From contig NZ_JAUNVV010000028.1 in NCBI RefSeq assembly GCF_030540645.1, positions 1-33,002 of the forward strand: a stretch of DNA of 33,002 nt, in the 5' to 3' direction. Positions 1 to 8,123 of the stretch are shown piece after piece. This DNA comes from Arthrobacter sp. (GTDB lineage Bacteria > Actinomycetota > Actinomycetes > Actinomycetales > Micrococcaceae). The notes under the pieces were generated by a model. It worked only from the letters and a program-made list of their open reading frames with translations. It did not search any database and had not been told where the DNA came from. How positions within the stretch are numbered: position 1 is the first letter of the stretch; every line of letters starts with the position of its first letter. The position numbers and the translations under genes were made by a program.

Positions 1-1155
1 TTCGTTTTCTCAACAGCCCTGGCCGGACGATTCGCCTACCCGCTCGTCACGCTGCCATTACTGCTCGCTGTTCAAGCGGCTACCGGGTCCTTCTCGGCAG
101 CCGGACTGGCAGCCGGCACCTACGGCGCCACGGCTGGTTTCCTGGCTCCTTTGCGAGCCCGCGCAATCGACCGGTACGGCCGCCGTCGTGCCTTGTCCAC
201 CTTTGCCATACTCTTCGCAATGAGCCTTGCAGCGCTCGCCCTCGTCACCAGCTTGGGCACATCGGCGACGATTTGCGCTAGTATTGCCGCGTTGGCAGGG
301 GCGGTTGCGCCGCCGATCGGCCCAGCCATGCGAGTGCTGTGGGCCTTCCTGACTCCCACGAATGTGCTGCTGAAAAAGGCGCTGAGCGTTGATGCTGTGT
401 TCGAGGAACTTCTCTACTTGGCCGGGCCGGCGCTGGCAGGATTCCTGCTGCTGGGCATCAGCCCAAGCGCCGTGCTGCTCCTGCCCGCCGCCCTCGTGCT
501 GATGGGCACGCTGCTGATGGTTTCCTCGCCAGCTGCACAGGAGCGAGGTCGGCCCAACACCTCCGAGGACTCCCCCGCAGCTGAACCATCACTGTTGAAG
601 CAGCGAAATTTCCTCGCACTTCTGCTTCCGGTTGTTGCGACGGGATTTGTTGTCGGCACCGTCTACGTAACCATTCCCGCCGTCATGCACGGCCCACACA
701 CCGAGGCCGCTATTGGCCTCGTCCTGGCAGCGTTCGCCGCTGGGAGCGTGGTGGGCGGGTTGATGTACGGAGCATCGCAGCTGAAGGTGTCCTCGCACAA
801 GCAGCTTCTGCTACTGGCCACCTTCTTCACCGCAGCGACGGCGGCCATCATGACCACTTCGACGGCTCTCGGTCTGGGTCTGGTGCTGTTGGTGGCCGGC
901 CTTTTCCTCTCACCGATTATGATCGTTGCGTACTTCGCGGCGAACCGCTTCGACGGCGTGGCACGGCAAAATACGGCTACGACCTGGGTGAACACCTCAC
1001 ACAACATTGGAGCCGCGGGCGGGAGCGTCCTCGCGGGCATGATGATTGACTTGGCCAGCACAAATGATGCGATGCTCGCGGCAATGTGCGGATCGGCGGC
1101 AATCCTTTTGATCAGCCTGCGGCTCGGATTTCGCCCCGGTCCCGATACGCCCTGA
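1..1155 (+). CDS. MFS transporter, 5' end outside window
   Basis: The reading frame is open from base 1, so the gene starts before the window; about 384 residues are visible, ending at TGA. The visible part is very hydrophobic, with repeated membrane segments. A basic loop between early segments (RARAIDRYGRRRA, about residues 52-64) matches the loop 2-3 signature of the major facilitator superfamily (D-R-x-G-R-R). A hydrophilic central linker (ERGRPNTSEDSPAAEPS) separates the two halves, as is usual for 12-helix MFS proteins. The C-terminal half has the typical glycine-rich helices (AAFAAGSVVGGLMYG). It probably exports small molecules across the cytoplasmic membrane, but the substrate cannot be read from the sequence. 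It ends 22 bp from the end of the convergent LapA-domain gene. Confidence 0.8.
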   Translation, partial: FVFSTALAGRFAYPLVTLPLLLAVQAATGSFSAAGLAAGTYGATAGFLAPLRARAIDRYGRRRALSTFAILFAMSLAALALVTSLGTSATICASIAALAGAVAPPIGPAMRVLWAFLTPTNVLLKKALSVDAVFEELLYLAGPALAGFLLLGISPSAVLLLPAALVLMGTLLMVSSPAAQERGRPNTSEDSPAAEPSLLKQRNFLALLLPVVATGFVVGTVYVTIPAVMHGPHTEAAIGLVLAAFAAGSVVGGLMYGASQLKVSSHKQLLLLATFFTAATAAIMTTSTALGLGLVLLVAGLFLSPIMIVAYFAANRFDGVARQNTATTWVNTSHNIGAAGGSVLAGMMIDLASTNDAMLAAMCGSAAILLISLRLGFRPGPDTP

Positions 1156-1176
1156 TGAGCAGCGTCTCAGGGGAAC

Positions 1177-1575
1177 CTATTGGGCGGCCCGCTGACGACG
1201 GCGCTGCCTCCTGAGTTGCAGGATACGGACAGCCCCAGCCACAGCAACCAGCACCCCTCCCCCGACGGCGGCTATGAAAAGTGCCATGCCCAAGGACAGG
1301 TCGCCCACGGCGCCAAAGTACTTTACTGTCACCCCGTCCTGGTTTTGCAGAATAAAGGTGATGAGCAGTATCAAGACAACGAGACCGGCGCTCACGGCAA
1401 CCCAAACCATCCCAGCCCGAGTGACGTCGGCATTGCCCTCTGGCTGGGGGTTCTGTGGAACCGGCGTTCGAGCCTGTTCGGGTTCGATCACTGGAGTGTC
1501 GGATGGTTCCAGCGGTTCCAATGGTTCCAGTGACTCCGGCCCTGTGTACGGCTCCGGCGTTGGCTCGACTGTCAT
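1177..1575 (-). CDS. LapA-domain (DUF1049) small membrane protein
   Basis: Predicted 132-residue protein. The N-terminal half is proline- and glutamate-rich and probably unstructured, with a short LEP-LEP-LEP repeat near residues 16-24. Two transmembrane helices follow (about residues 56-75 and 92-115), then a very basic tail (RRQRRRQR). The segment between helices (LQNQDGVTVKYFGAVGDLSLGMALF) matches the conserved core of the LapA/DUF1049 family: N-x-x-x-V-x-F-hydrophobic, then a polar turn before helix 2. Family members are inner-membrane proteins; in Gram-negatives LapA acts in envelope lipid assembly, and the role in actinobacteria is not established. The start at 1575 is chosen because AGGGAG lies 8 bases upstream. 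In-frame ATGs at 1608 and 1620 lack a good ribosome site. Confidence 0.75.
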   Translation of the reverse strand: MTVEPTPEPYTGPESLEPLEPLEPSDTPVIEPEQARTPVPQNPQPEGNADVTRAGMVWVAVSAGLVVLILLITFILQNQDGVTVKYFGAVGDLSLGMALFIAAVGGGVLVAVAGAVRILQLRRQRRRQRAAQ

Positions 1576-1738
1576 TATGTCCGCTCCCTGACTGTCTGTG
1601 TGGTCCATGCCATTTTGCATGTGACTGCTGAGGTTAGGCCCATCGTAGTCCAGCCACGCTCCGCCGTCGCGTGCTGTTATCCGTCTGCAACTCCCGGCAA
1701 TGGAACGACCCGGAAACTAATGGGTGATCCAGCAATTT

Positions 1739-2089
1739 TTACGGCTCCTCCGGACCCAAAGAGCCGACGTGCACTTGATCCTGATTCCGGGCTGGCTCCT
1801 TAAGCTCAACAAAGAAAGCATGGGTATCCGTTTCCCCTATGTTTTCGCCAGAATGATCTTGGGAAGACATCCAGCGCGCGACGCCGGAGGGCAATTCCAC
1901 ATCTACGCTTTGCCCGTTGGACGACAGACGACGACGGAACGTGCTGGCCGTAATCATCACATTGTCAGGATGGTGATGCTCGATGGTCGAGCGTCCCGGA
2001 GAGTCCCTATACTCGAGCACACGAACACGGTCGTTCTCAGATATCACACTGTAGTTCTGCGGATTTGCCTCTACTGGATCCATTTCCAT
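1739..2089 (-). CDS. small cupin-like protein
   Basis: A 116-residue cytosolic protein with no signal peptide or membrane segment. The core reads RVRVLEYRDSPGRST, then a His cluster (HHHP, about residues 38-41), then RRRLSSNGQSVDVELPSG, SSQDHSGENIG and THAFFVELKEP. This layout (short beta-strands, one His cluster, a later D-H-x-G-E-N turn and a TH-x-FFVELKE strand) fits small one-domain cupins annotated only as cytoplasmic proteins in actinobacteria. The histidines could bind a metal, but no substrate or pathway is known. ATG 2089 and ATG 2083 are both possible starts, and neither has a strong ribosome site. It is divergent from the lipoprotein gene downstream. Confidence 0.6.
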   Translation of the reverse strand: MEMDPVEANPQNYSVISENDRVRVLEYRDSPGRSTIEHHHPDNVMITASTFRRRLSSNGQSVDVELPSGVARWMSSQDHSGENIGETDTHAFFVELKEPARNQDQVHVGSLGPEEP

Positions 2090-2281
2090 GACCAGAGCCT
2101 AACCCTACGACGCTTCCCGCCATAGAGGACAGACGAAAGTCAGCTGTTATTCCTTGCCACTGTCTTCAGACTGAGGATAATTAGGATTCAAGGGGTTGAG
2201 ATTCAAAGGCAGGCTACTGCATCATTGACCGGGCAGTGGACATGGATCGGTGTTGGGGCTGGCGGTGGTGGGAAGGTCACC

Positions 2282-3160
2282 ATGCTGTGGAGGGCGAACA
2301 CGCGGGTGTTGGCATTAGCCGGGGCGGCCGTTGTCCTGTTGTTGATGGGTGCTTGCAGCGCTCCCACTCCCGGTGCCGTGACGCCGTCGGCATCCTCCGC
2401 TGCTGCACCCGGGCAGGCCGTGTCCGAGATCAGCGTCGGCCCCAGCGGCGATGAGCCTGCGAGAGGCAGCGGGGCGAACAACGACGGATCGCTCGCTTGG
2501 GTGCCTCCGGGGCCTGTTGACCCCGCTGATCCACCGCAAGCCCAGTGGTATGTGTTGTTGCAGACCAAGGACTGTGCCGGTTTAGGCGCAGTCGTCAGCC
2601 CACGCAAGGCCAGCAGTGCTGATGGATTCACCCTGTGGAGTGCCGTAACAGCAATCTGCCGTGCCGTCGATGAAGGCGACGCCTCTGGGTGGAGGGACGC
2701 TGCGGCCATGCTGTCAACACTGGTCCAGCCTGGCCCCGAACGGTGCCTCGACAGGACCGCCTACAACCTTGTGGCGGCATTTATCGCCGTCCACACACAA
2801 AACCCCACAGCAACCCCGCCGCCATGGTCCGGGGCTAGTACAGCCTGCCCGTTGAGTCTGGCCGGGCTGGACGCCCTCCACGGCTTAGGACCCACACGCA
2901 CGCCGTCGAGTGGATTGGCTGGAGGCCGGTTCCAGCTGGCCGGGCACTTTCTCGACGTAGTCACGGTGATGGTTGGCGGGCAGCCGGTGGGCGTCGAGGC
3001 GGACCCCGCACGACCGGGACGCTGGATTGTCGTGATTCCGCCGGCCACCGAGGCTGGCCAGGTCCAGGTGACGGCCGTAGCATCTGACGGACCAATCCCC
3101 GGCTCCCTGACATTCACATACCTCCGGGATACGGAGGCAACCAACGCAGACGGTGAATGA
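2282..3160 (+). CDS. lipoprotein with C-terminal IPT/TIG-like domain
   Basis: Predicted 292-residue exported lipoprotein. The N-terminus has a basic start (MLWRANTR), a hydrophobic stretch and a lipobox LMGAC with the lipidated cysteine near residue 25. A low-complexity Pro/Ala/Ser linker follows. The middle (about 75-200) has several cysteines and no recognised fold. The last 85 residues (FQLAGHFLDVVTVMVGGQPVG... then VQVTAVASDGPIPGSLTFTYL) look like an immunoglobulin-like IPT/TIG domain. The start at 2282 has GGGAAGG 5 bases upstream and gives a clean signal peptide; the ATG at 2225 would put 19 hydrophilic residues in front. Function unknown, acting at the outer face of the membrane. Confidence 0.75.
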   Translation: MLWRANTRVLALAGAAVVLLLMGACSAPTPGAVTPSASSAAAPGQAVSEISVGPSGDEPARGSGANNDGSLAWVPPGPVDPADPPQAQWYVLLQTKDCAGLGAVVSPRKASSADGFTLWSAVTAICRAVDEGDASGWRDAAAMLSTLVQPGPERCLDRTAYNLVAAFIAVHTQNPTATPPPWSGASTACPLSLAGLDALHGLGPTRTPSSGLAGGRFQLAGHFLDVVTVMVGGQPVGVEADPARPGRWIVVIPPATEAGQVQVTAVASDGPIPGSLTFTYLRDTEATNADGE

Positions 3161-3455
3161 GGGGCACCGGCCGACGGGACAGCCATGCACCGCTGAGAAA
3201 GGTTCTGGTGATGGATTCATCCATCGGTCCGTCCGCCACCGTCGCCACAGCAGTGGCCTTTTTGGCTGGGTCTCTCCCGATGTGATGGCTCGGCCGATAG
3301 GACTCTGTCCATAGGCCTGAACGCCAGTTTGTTTGGCTAAACCCGGAGGAGTACTGCCTTCGACGAATCGGCTCCCTCTTTCTTTCCCGAGGTGTGCATC
3401 GTTCGGGTCAACCTCTTGTGGCTGGCCAGCCACCTCATCGGCGGCGATACGTCCC
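3161..3455. other. convergent intergenic stretch, nothing recognised
   Basis: About 295 bases lie between the 3' ends of the lipoprotein gene and the ketopantoate-reductase-family gene. A long minus-strand open frame crosses it, but it overlaps both neighbours and has no recognisable domain. No clear hairpin terminator, repeat or RNA gene was seen. Confidence 0.4.
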
Positions 3456-4412
3456 CTACGTTGATGACGGCGAAGGACCTCCCGGTTCAGGAAATCCCGG
3501 CAGCAACCGAGTGAGCTCAGGGGCGTCACCGCCACTCCCGTGGATGGCGGCCTGCAAATAGTGGGCAAGTGAACCCATTTCCTCCGATGAGCCACGGGTG
3601 GGGCCTGCGAACCACAATTCCCCCTTCGGACTGGCCAATACCCGCCTCCAGTAGGCAACGGCGAATGCCGCAGGCAAACGTAGGTAGAGGGTCCGCAGAT
3701 TGGCAGGGATCTCGGTGTTTCCGCTGGCTTGAAGGGCCCGGAATGCCTGCGCCGTGGCACGCACCATCAAGCGCAGAGTTTCCCTGTCGGCAGCCAACCG
3801 GGGCGCATCAGTGCCGAGCTTGTACAGCGCGTAGGACATGGGAACAATGAAGGCGGCGTGAGCCAGCAGCCAGCCGGGCATGTCGGCGGTGATCGCGGCC
3901 GGAAACCCGGCTTCTTCCATCACTTTTTTCAGGCGCAGCGTGCGGGGCGAAATCGTTCCGCTCGGCTCACCCAGCATTGTCTTTTGCTGTTTGATCAGGA
4001 CATATCGGGTGGTTACACCGTCCTGCACGCCGCCGGCGGCTGGAAAACCCAGCAAGACACGCCCGCCCAGTGCCTGGACAAGCTGGTCTTCGAGCCCAGC
4101 GGTGTTACCCATAAACAACACATCGGATCCGTCGTCCATGCTGCCCAGCACCGTCAAGGTGCTTGTGAGCTGCATGGCCCGGACGGCGACCACAACGACG
4201 TCGTACCTGTCTTCCGCGCCAACCGCGCCTATTGCCCTGATTGGCAAGGACGTTTTTTCCCCAGACTCCGAGTCAGCCATAATCAGCCCGAAATCCTGCA
4301 ACTCGGCCAGCCTTTCGCCGCGGGCCAGCATCACCACCTCGTGTCCGGCGCCCATCAGCTTGCCCGCGTACACACTGCCGATCACACCGGCTCCCAGCAC
4401 GAGAATCCGCAT
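3456..4412 (-). CDS. ketopantoate reductase (ApbA/PanE) family protein
   Basis: A 318-residue cytosolic oxidoreductase. It opens with a Rossmann motif (MRILVLGAGVIGSVYAGKL, GxGxxG at residues 7-12), followed by beta-2 ending in an Arg that would favour NADPH (VVMLARGERLAEL). The family motif for the second half of the cofactor domain (YDVVVVAVRAMQL) and a Gly-Asn segment (FMGNTAGLEDQ) follow. In E. coli PanE a catalytic Lys sits in WRKLAVN; the matching stretch here is GWLLAHAAFIVPM, where that Lys appears to be replaced, probably by His. So family membership is solid, but pantothenate biosynthesis is doubtful. The ribosome site is GGGAAGGGA, 6 bases before ATG 4412. It ends convergently with the lipoprotein gene. 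Confidence 0.8.
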   Translation of the reverse strand: MRILVLGAGVIGSVYAGKLMGAGHEVVMLARGERLAELQDFGLIMADSESGEKTSLPIRAIGAVGAEDRYDVVVVAVRAMQLTSTLTVLGSMDDGSDVLFMGNTAGLEDQLVQALGGRVLLGFPAAGGVQDGVTTRYVLIKQQKTMLGEPSGTISPRTLRLKKVMEEAGFPAAITADMPGWLLAHAAFIVPMSYALYKLGTDAPRLAADRETLRLMVRATAQAFRALQASGNTEIPANLRTLYLRLPAAFAVAYWRRVLASPKGELWFAGPTRGSSEEMGSLAHYLQAAIHGSGGDAPELTRLLPGFPEPGGPSPSST

Positions 4413-4721
4413 GAGCTGTCCCTTCCCTCAAGCAGCACTGCCAAAACCACAGGCAACCCGCCTCCCGGCGTCATTTCCCCTGCCAGGCACCGCCGGGCCC
4501 GCACCCATCAGGGTGTTAAATGCCACAGTATGCCCCTCAGGCGAGGAGTTCCACCATCAAATTCCGACCCGATCGACGTCTCGTTAGCGTGGCGGGCAAA
4601 CTCCCGCCCCTCCCCTTGATAATGTGTCGGGCGGCAGCACCCTGACAGCAGCAGTCGCAGCAACGCATAGCCCTTGCGCTGCGGCCAACCGCTCCGATGC
4701 AAGGCCTATAAATCAGGGGCA
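4413..4721. other. intergenic stretch, nothing recognised
   Basis: About 310 bases lie between two minus-strand genes. Short open frames exist on both strands, but none has a recognisable product or a convincing ribosome site. The upstream side of the ketopantoate-reductase-family gene should contain its promoter; no clear -35/-10 pair could be picked by eye. Confidence 0.4.
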
Positions 4722-5507
4722 TTAGACGGAGAAGCCTTGGTTGAAGGCCATGAGTTGCGCTTGCACCTCCCAGTAGGAGGTGGCTTCCGGTAGTTGCAGA
4801 CCGTCGCGTAAGGCTGTAACAGTTTTGAGAGCTGAGTCCACCGCTGCGCGGTAAGGCAACGAACCGGAGCTTACTCGTCGTACCCCCAACGCTCCCAACT
4901 CAGCAACAGTGAGGAATGGATGGGCCAATACGTTCACTGGCAGCCCGGTTCCGTCGGTGATGGCCCGAATTTCATCGGGATCAGCAAGTCCGGGGACGAA
5001 TATGCCGTCAGCACCAGCCTCTGCGTATGTGCGGGCACGCCGCAGTACGGCATCCGCGGTTGCTTGCTCAGCAAACCATAAATTGTCCACCCGCGCGTTG
5101 ATAAAAATGGTTGGGGTTCGTCGTTTGACCTCAATGACTTTCGTGGCAAAAGCCGCTGGATCCACTAAGTGTCCAGAGGTGCTGTCTTCGATGTTCACCC
5201 CGACGACACCATGGTCTGCCAGTTCAGCCACGAAATCCGCAACCTCGCCGGGGTCATCTGAGTATCCATCCTCAATGTCCGCTGTGATGTGCACGGGCAG
5301 GGGGCCCAACATCGCCACTAGAGCAGCAGTCGCCTGCTGGCTGGACCGGCCGCCGTCGGGCTGGCCAGTGCTGACTGCTATGCCGAAGCTTGTGGTACCG
5401 ATGGCAGAGAACCCTGCTGCAGCGAAAGCCAAGGCCGAACCCACATCCCAGGCATTAGGGAGGACCAGCGGAGTCTCAGCTTGATGGAGATCGTGAAACG
5501 AAACCAT
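4722..5507 (-). CDS. isocitrate lyase / PEP mutase family protein
   Basis: Predicted 261-residue TIM-barrel protein of the ICL/PEPM superfamily. Diagnostic segments in order are LVLPNAWDVGSA near the start, ITADIEDGYSDDPGEVADFV (the metal-binding acidic D-x-E-D-G-Y loop), GVNIEDS, FINARVDN, GADGIFVPGL and a late LPVNVLAHP strand. Members bind Mg2+ and cleave or rearrange C-C or C-P bonds of short oxo-acids, as in 2-methylisocitrate lyase, carboxyvinyl-carboxyphosphonate phosphorylmutase and oxaloacetate decarboxylase. The catalytic-loop Cys of true isocitrate lyases is not seen here, so the exact reaction is open. Candidate starts are TTG 5528, ATG 5519, ATG 5513 and ATG 5507; 5507 fits best, with GGGA 7 bases upstream and the N-terminal length usual for the family. 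Confidence 0.8.
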   Translation of the reverse strand: MVSFHDLHQAETPLVLPNAWDVGSALAFAAAGFSAIGTTSFGIAVSTGQPDGGRSSQQATAALVAMLGPLPVHITADIEDGYSDDPGEVADFVAELADHGVVGVNIEDSTSGHLVDPAAFATKVIEVKRRTPTIFINARVDNLWFAEQATADAVLRRARTYAEAGADGIFVPGLADPDEIRAITDGTGLPVNVLAHPFLTVAELGALGVRRVSSGSLPYRAAVDSALKTVTALRDGLQLPEATSYWEVQAQLMAFNQGFSV

Positions 5508-5812
5508 AGTCATTCCCATCTCGAGCAACAGCAGAGGCAGAATCCCCTTCAGACTACTAGAGACAGCTCAGGGCACAAGGTATCTCAGCTCTAAAGCCTG
5601 CACGGGCAGGATTGCTGCCCTCGTGCAAACAAGTTTGTTCGTGTCTGCACGGTTTGCCGGGTTGCCATGCCATACGACTATCCGAGTCCGCCTTACTCAG
5701 CAGAGCTCCATATGGGAAAGCCACTAATCTGTGGAGGACCATGCTCGAGACGTACCAGTTGCAGTGATTTTATGTTCGCCCACTACGAGCTTTAGAGAAT
5801 GTAGACCACCGA

Positions 5813-5849
5813 TGGGCCTCCTATGGGATTCGAACCCATGACCCCCGCT
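5813..5849 (-). repeat. left copy of tRNA 3'-end direct repeat (putative att site)
   Basis: On the minus strand these 37 bases read as the 3' part of a tRNA: a GGGGGTC junction, a T-arm with a perfect 5-bp stem and TTCGAAT loop (5823-5839), then the 3' acceptor strand AGGAGGC. No D-arm or anticodon arm can be found on the 5' side (5850 upward), so this is a fragment and not a tRNA gene. An identical 37-mer lies at 30273-30309 in the same orientation. The match continues outward as GACCACC (5804-5810), giving 44 of 46 identical bases. This is what attL/attR of an element integrated into a tRNA 3' end look like. Confidence 0.7.
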
Positions 5850-6174
5850 GTCGACGCGATCGACCAATTCGACTTGTCAAAAGCCATTTCTGGCCCTCAT
5901 CCTCGTGGCAGACGCATGACAATACATGGTACTGAAGAGTCGGCACTCGTCACCCAATTTAATGAGTTTCTAATGAGTCGGTTGCATCCAGCTGATGGTT
6001 TCAGTCATTCGTTTTCACCTGTGTGGAACAGCAGGCTTCTCAACCTGCCAATAATGGCCGTCACGAGCACTCTGCCAGGCAGTACAGCTCTGCAGACCAC
6101 GGCGGGTCAAATGGGGCTCGACGCTCTGGGCGCTCATGCGTAGATATACAGATTCATGACCCCGGTCTCATGAC
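5850..6174. other. left internal edge of island, non-coding
   Basis: About 325 bases between the left tRNA-fragment repeat and the fecB terminator. An open frame on the plus strand runs through it, but its first codons are the tRNA fragment itself and it has no recognisable product. The only structure seen is the tandem motif AATGAGT-TTCT-AATGAGT at 5961-5978, which has a counterpart at 29928-29945. Confidence 0.45.
5961..5978 (+). repeat. tandem AATGAGT motif, left end
   Basis: Two AATGAGT heptamers start 11 bases apart (5961 and 5972), preceded by AATTT and followed by CGGT. Near the right end, CATGAGT and AATGAGT at 29928-29945 have the same 11-base spacing, the same orientation and similar flanks. 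One helical turn between paired short repeats inside each end of the island is the arrangement expected of arm-type integrase binding sites. The role is inferred. Confidence 0.4.
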
Positions 6175-6222
6175 AACGGCAAAGGGCCGGGCAGCCCAAG
6201 GGGTGCCCGGCCCTTTGCCGTT
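6175..6222 (-). terminator. strong hairpin terminator after fecB
   Basis: A perfect 18-bp inverted repeat (arms 6175-6192 and 6205-6222; left arm AACGGCAAAGGGCCGGGC) encloses a 12-base loop. It lies 11 bases beyond the stop codon of the binding-protein gene. No T-run follows, which is common for actinobacterial terminators. Confidence 0.85.
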
Positions 6223-6233
6223 GAGGACGAGGC

Positions 6234-7238
6234 CTAGCTGAAGGTTGTCCCGAGCAGATCCACCAGCTGGGTGGAGCTGTAGTAGTCAAGGCGGAAGGAC
6301 GTCGGCCCCATGGCCACGACCAGTCCGGATTTGACCGACGGGAGGTTGGCGAGGACCTTCTCGCCCTCGAACGCCTTCACGACGGAGTCGTCGGCGGCGA
6401 GCAGGAAGACGGTGTTACCCATGGCCGCCTTGGTCAGGTTTTCAAAAGAAATGAAGGCGAAGTCCTGCCGGGCCTGGTCACTGGTGTCAAGGCCCTCCGG
6501 TACGTCGGCGATCATAAATCCGAGGGACTCGAGCACCTTGGCGTGGGTGCCTGTCAGCTTGGCGACGCCGTTGTCCTGGCCCGGGCCGTTGTAGCTGATG
6601 ATGTTAGATTCGCCGGCCGGGAGCTTGATCTTGGCTGCTACATCCTTCACGTGGGCATCGTACTTGGCGACCACGGCATCGGCATCGGCCTCATGTCCGG
6701 TTGCCTTACCCAGTTCTAGGGCCAGATCCTGCCAGGTCTTGTCACCGTAGTTCACCACGATGGTCGGGGCGATGGCACTCAGTTCCTTGTAATGATCCGC
6801 CGTGCTGTCGGCGCCGGAGGTGGAGACCACAATCAGGTCCGGAGCTGCTGCCACGACGGACTCGAGGTCAAACTCCAGGTTGGGGTACAGCACGCCCACG
6901 TTGCGTTCCTTGGCGACGTCAGCCCACTGCGAGAAGAAGCCCTGGCTGTCCGTGACGTCGCTGGGGTTGGTTGCCGCAGATGAGACGACAGGGGCCTCAA
7001 TAGCCAGCAGGGTGCCCGTGACACTCAGGGACGTGGAGACAATCTTCTTCGGCTGGGACGGGATGACGGTCTCGCCGTCCTCGTGCGTGATGGTCCGAGG
7101 CCACGATACCTCGCTCCCGGCGCCTACGGTTCCGGCATTCGCCGCGTCCTCGCCAGTGGTCCCCGAGCAACCGCTCAGAGCTATGCCCGCCGCGGCCGCG
7201 ACCGCGATTAAGGGCAGTAGTTTGCTTCTAAACTTCAC
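6234..7238 (-). CDS. fepB: ferric-siderophore ABC transporter substrate-binding lipoprotein
   Basis: A 334-residue exported lipoprotein. The signal peptide MKFRSKLLPLIAVAAAAGIA ends in lipobox LSGC (Cys24). Two lobes typical of cluster A/class III periplasmic-binding (FecB/FepB) proteins follow: PKKIVSTSLSVTGTLLAIEAPVVSSA, FDLESVVAAAPDLIVVSTSGAD and APTIVVNYGDKTWQDLALELGKATG in lobe one; FISFENLTKAAMGNTVFLLAADD and SFRLDYYSSTQLVDLL in lobe two. These resemble FepB, the ferric-enterobactin binder, and fit capture of the ferric form of the siderophore made by the neighbouring genes and delivery to FepDG. The start is GTG 7238 with GAGGAG 8 bases upstream. It has its own iron box (7332-7350) and a strong terminator, so it is a single-gene, iron-repressed transcript separate from fepDGC. 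Confidence 0.9.
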   Translation of the reverse strand: MKFRSKLLPLIAVAAAAGIALSGCSGTTGEDAANAGTVGAGSEVSWPRTITHEDGETVIPSQPKKIVSTSLSVTGTLLAIEAPVVSSAATNPSDVTDSQGFFSQWADVAKERNVGVLYPNLEFDLESVVAAAPDLIVVSTSGADSTADHYKELSAIAPTIVVNYGDKTWQDLALELGKATGHEADADAVVAKYDAHVKDVAAKIKLPAGESNIISYNGPGQDNGVAKLTGTHAKVLESLGFMIADVPEGLDTSDQARQDFAFISFENLTKAAMGNTVFLLAADDSVVKAFEGEKVLANLPSVKSGLVVAMGPTSFRLDYYSSTQLVDLLGTTFS

Positions 7239-7331
7239 AGTGTTTTCTCCTCAAAGGGGTGGTGCATGTGGGGTGGACGAGTGTGCCCGCAGATCGCGGC
7301 TCCGGTTTTCCGGATCGTCAATGCTGAAAAG

Positions 7332-7350
7332 TTAGCATAGGCTTACCTAA
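7332..7350 (-). promoter_or_regulatory. iron box (DtxR/IdeR/DmdR1 operator) of fecB
   Basis: Read on the minus strand this is TTAGGTAAGCCTATGCTAA, matching the 19-bp DtxR/IdeR palindrome TTAGGTTAGSCTAACCTAA at 16 positions. It ends 93 bases before the fecB start and lies between that start and the end of the PPTase gene. With iron-loaded repressor it should shut off fecB. Confidence 0.85.
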
Positions 7351-7370
7351 GAACATAATTGCCTATGGTT

Positions 7371-8123
7371 TTATGACGTAATTATGTGCGGCGTCTGGCC
7401 GGGGCGTAGGTCACCGGAATTCCCCCGCAGGAGCAGTGTCGCGACACCAGTTACGCACACGGCTGCCGAGTGCCCGGCACCCGTCGGGACGAGCTGCACA
7501 GTAAGGCGCTGGAGTGGTTGCTGGGATGCCGTCCATGCATCCGGGGACGCGAAGCAGAGCCGCGCGGGGTCTTGCCTCAGCCCCACCCCCGTTGCCTTAA
7601 GGAGCGCTTCCTTGCGAACCCAGAAGTCGGCGCGGGCCATCCCCCGCCGCGATGCCGGCAACCCGGCGACCCACTCCCGTTCCGCCGCCGACAGCGCAAT
7701 GTTGTCAAAGCCGGCAAAGGCAGTTGATGCGTGCGCTTCAACGTCGACGCCGATGGCGGGACCGTCCGTCACGGCCACCAGGACGTGGCCTTGTGCGTGC
7801 GAGACGCTGGCGCGCAGCTGCTCCACTGGCCGCCCGCCGCGGACATAGCGAAGCACAGGCTTGTCCTCCGGTGCGGTCCCGGCCGGTAGGTGGACACTTG
7901 CGGGCTCGATGCCGAAGTCCCTGGCCAGCAGGCCCTTAAGTAGGACCCTGGCCGTTGCCGAGCGGTCCCTATCCCCCTGCCGCCGTCTGCCGGAAAGTAG
8001 TTCACGCTCGGCCGCGCTCAAGAGTGGGGAAGCAGCGGCCGCTGGGTCGGGCGGGCCCTGAGCTATCCAGACCGTGGCTGGGTGCACCCAGCCGTTCCTG
8101 TCCCGCGCCGCATCGGCGTTCAT
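7371..8123 (-). CDS. 4'-phosphopantetheinyl transferase (Sfp/EntD type)
   Basis: A 250-residue cytosolic enzyme that moves phosphopantetheine from CoA to the carrier-domain serines, here most likely NRPS Ser1026 and Ser2571 and EntB Ser254. Visible motifs are SVSHAQGHVLVAV (residues 106-118), GVDVE (125-129, Mg2+ ligands Asp127 and Glu129) and FWVRKEALLKATG (167-179, with the conserved W-x-x-K-E-A core). Together they define the two-lobed Sfp/EntD family. Its ATG overlaps the stop of the exporter gene (ATGA), so it is the last gene of the biosynthetic run. Its stop codon lies 20 bases before the fecB iron box. Confidence 0.9.
   Translation of the reverse strand: MNADAARDRNGWVHPATVWIAQGPPDPAAAASPLLSAAERELLSGRRRQGDRDRSATARVLLKGLLARDFGIEPASVHLPAGTAPEDKPVLRYVRGGRPVEQLRASVSHAQGHVLVAVTDGPAIGVDVEAHASTAFAGFDNIALSAAEREWVAGLPASRRGMARADFWVRKEALLKATGVGLRQDPARLCFASPDAWTASQQPLQRLTVQLVPTGAGHSAAVCVTGVATLLLRGNSGDLRPGQTPHIITS

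Noticed and set aside
2885-3760. Long minus-strand open frame between the lipoprotein and ketopantoate-reductase-family genes
   Set aside because: It overlaps both well-supported genes, has no recognisable domain, and its composition fits an antisense shadow of high-GC coding DNA.
5813-5890. A complete tRNA gene at the left repeat
   Set aside because: Only the T-arm and 3' acceptor strand are present; no anticodon or D-arm can be drawn upstream on the minus strand.
5823-6143. Plus-strand open frame starting MGFEPMTP
   Set aside because: The first codons are the reverse complement of the tRNA T-arm fragment, and nothing after them resembles a protein family.
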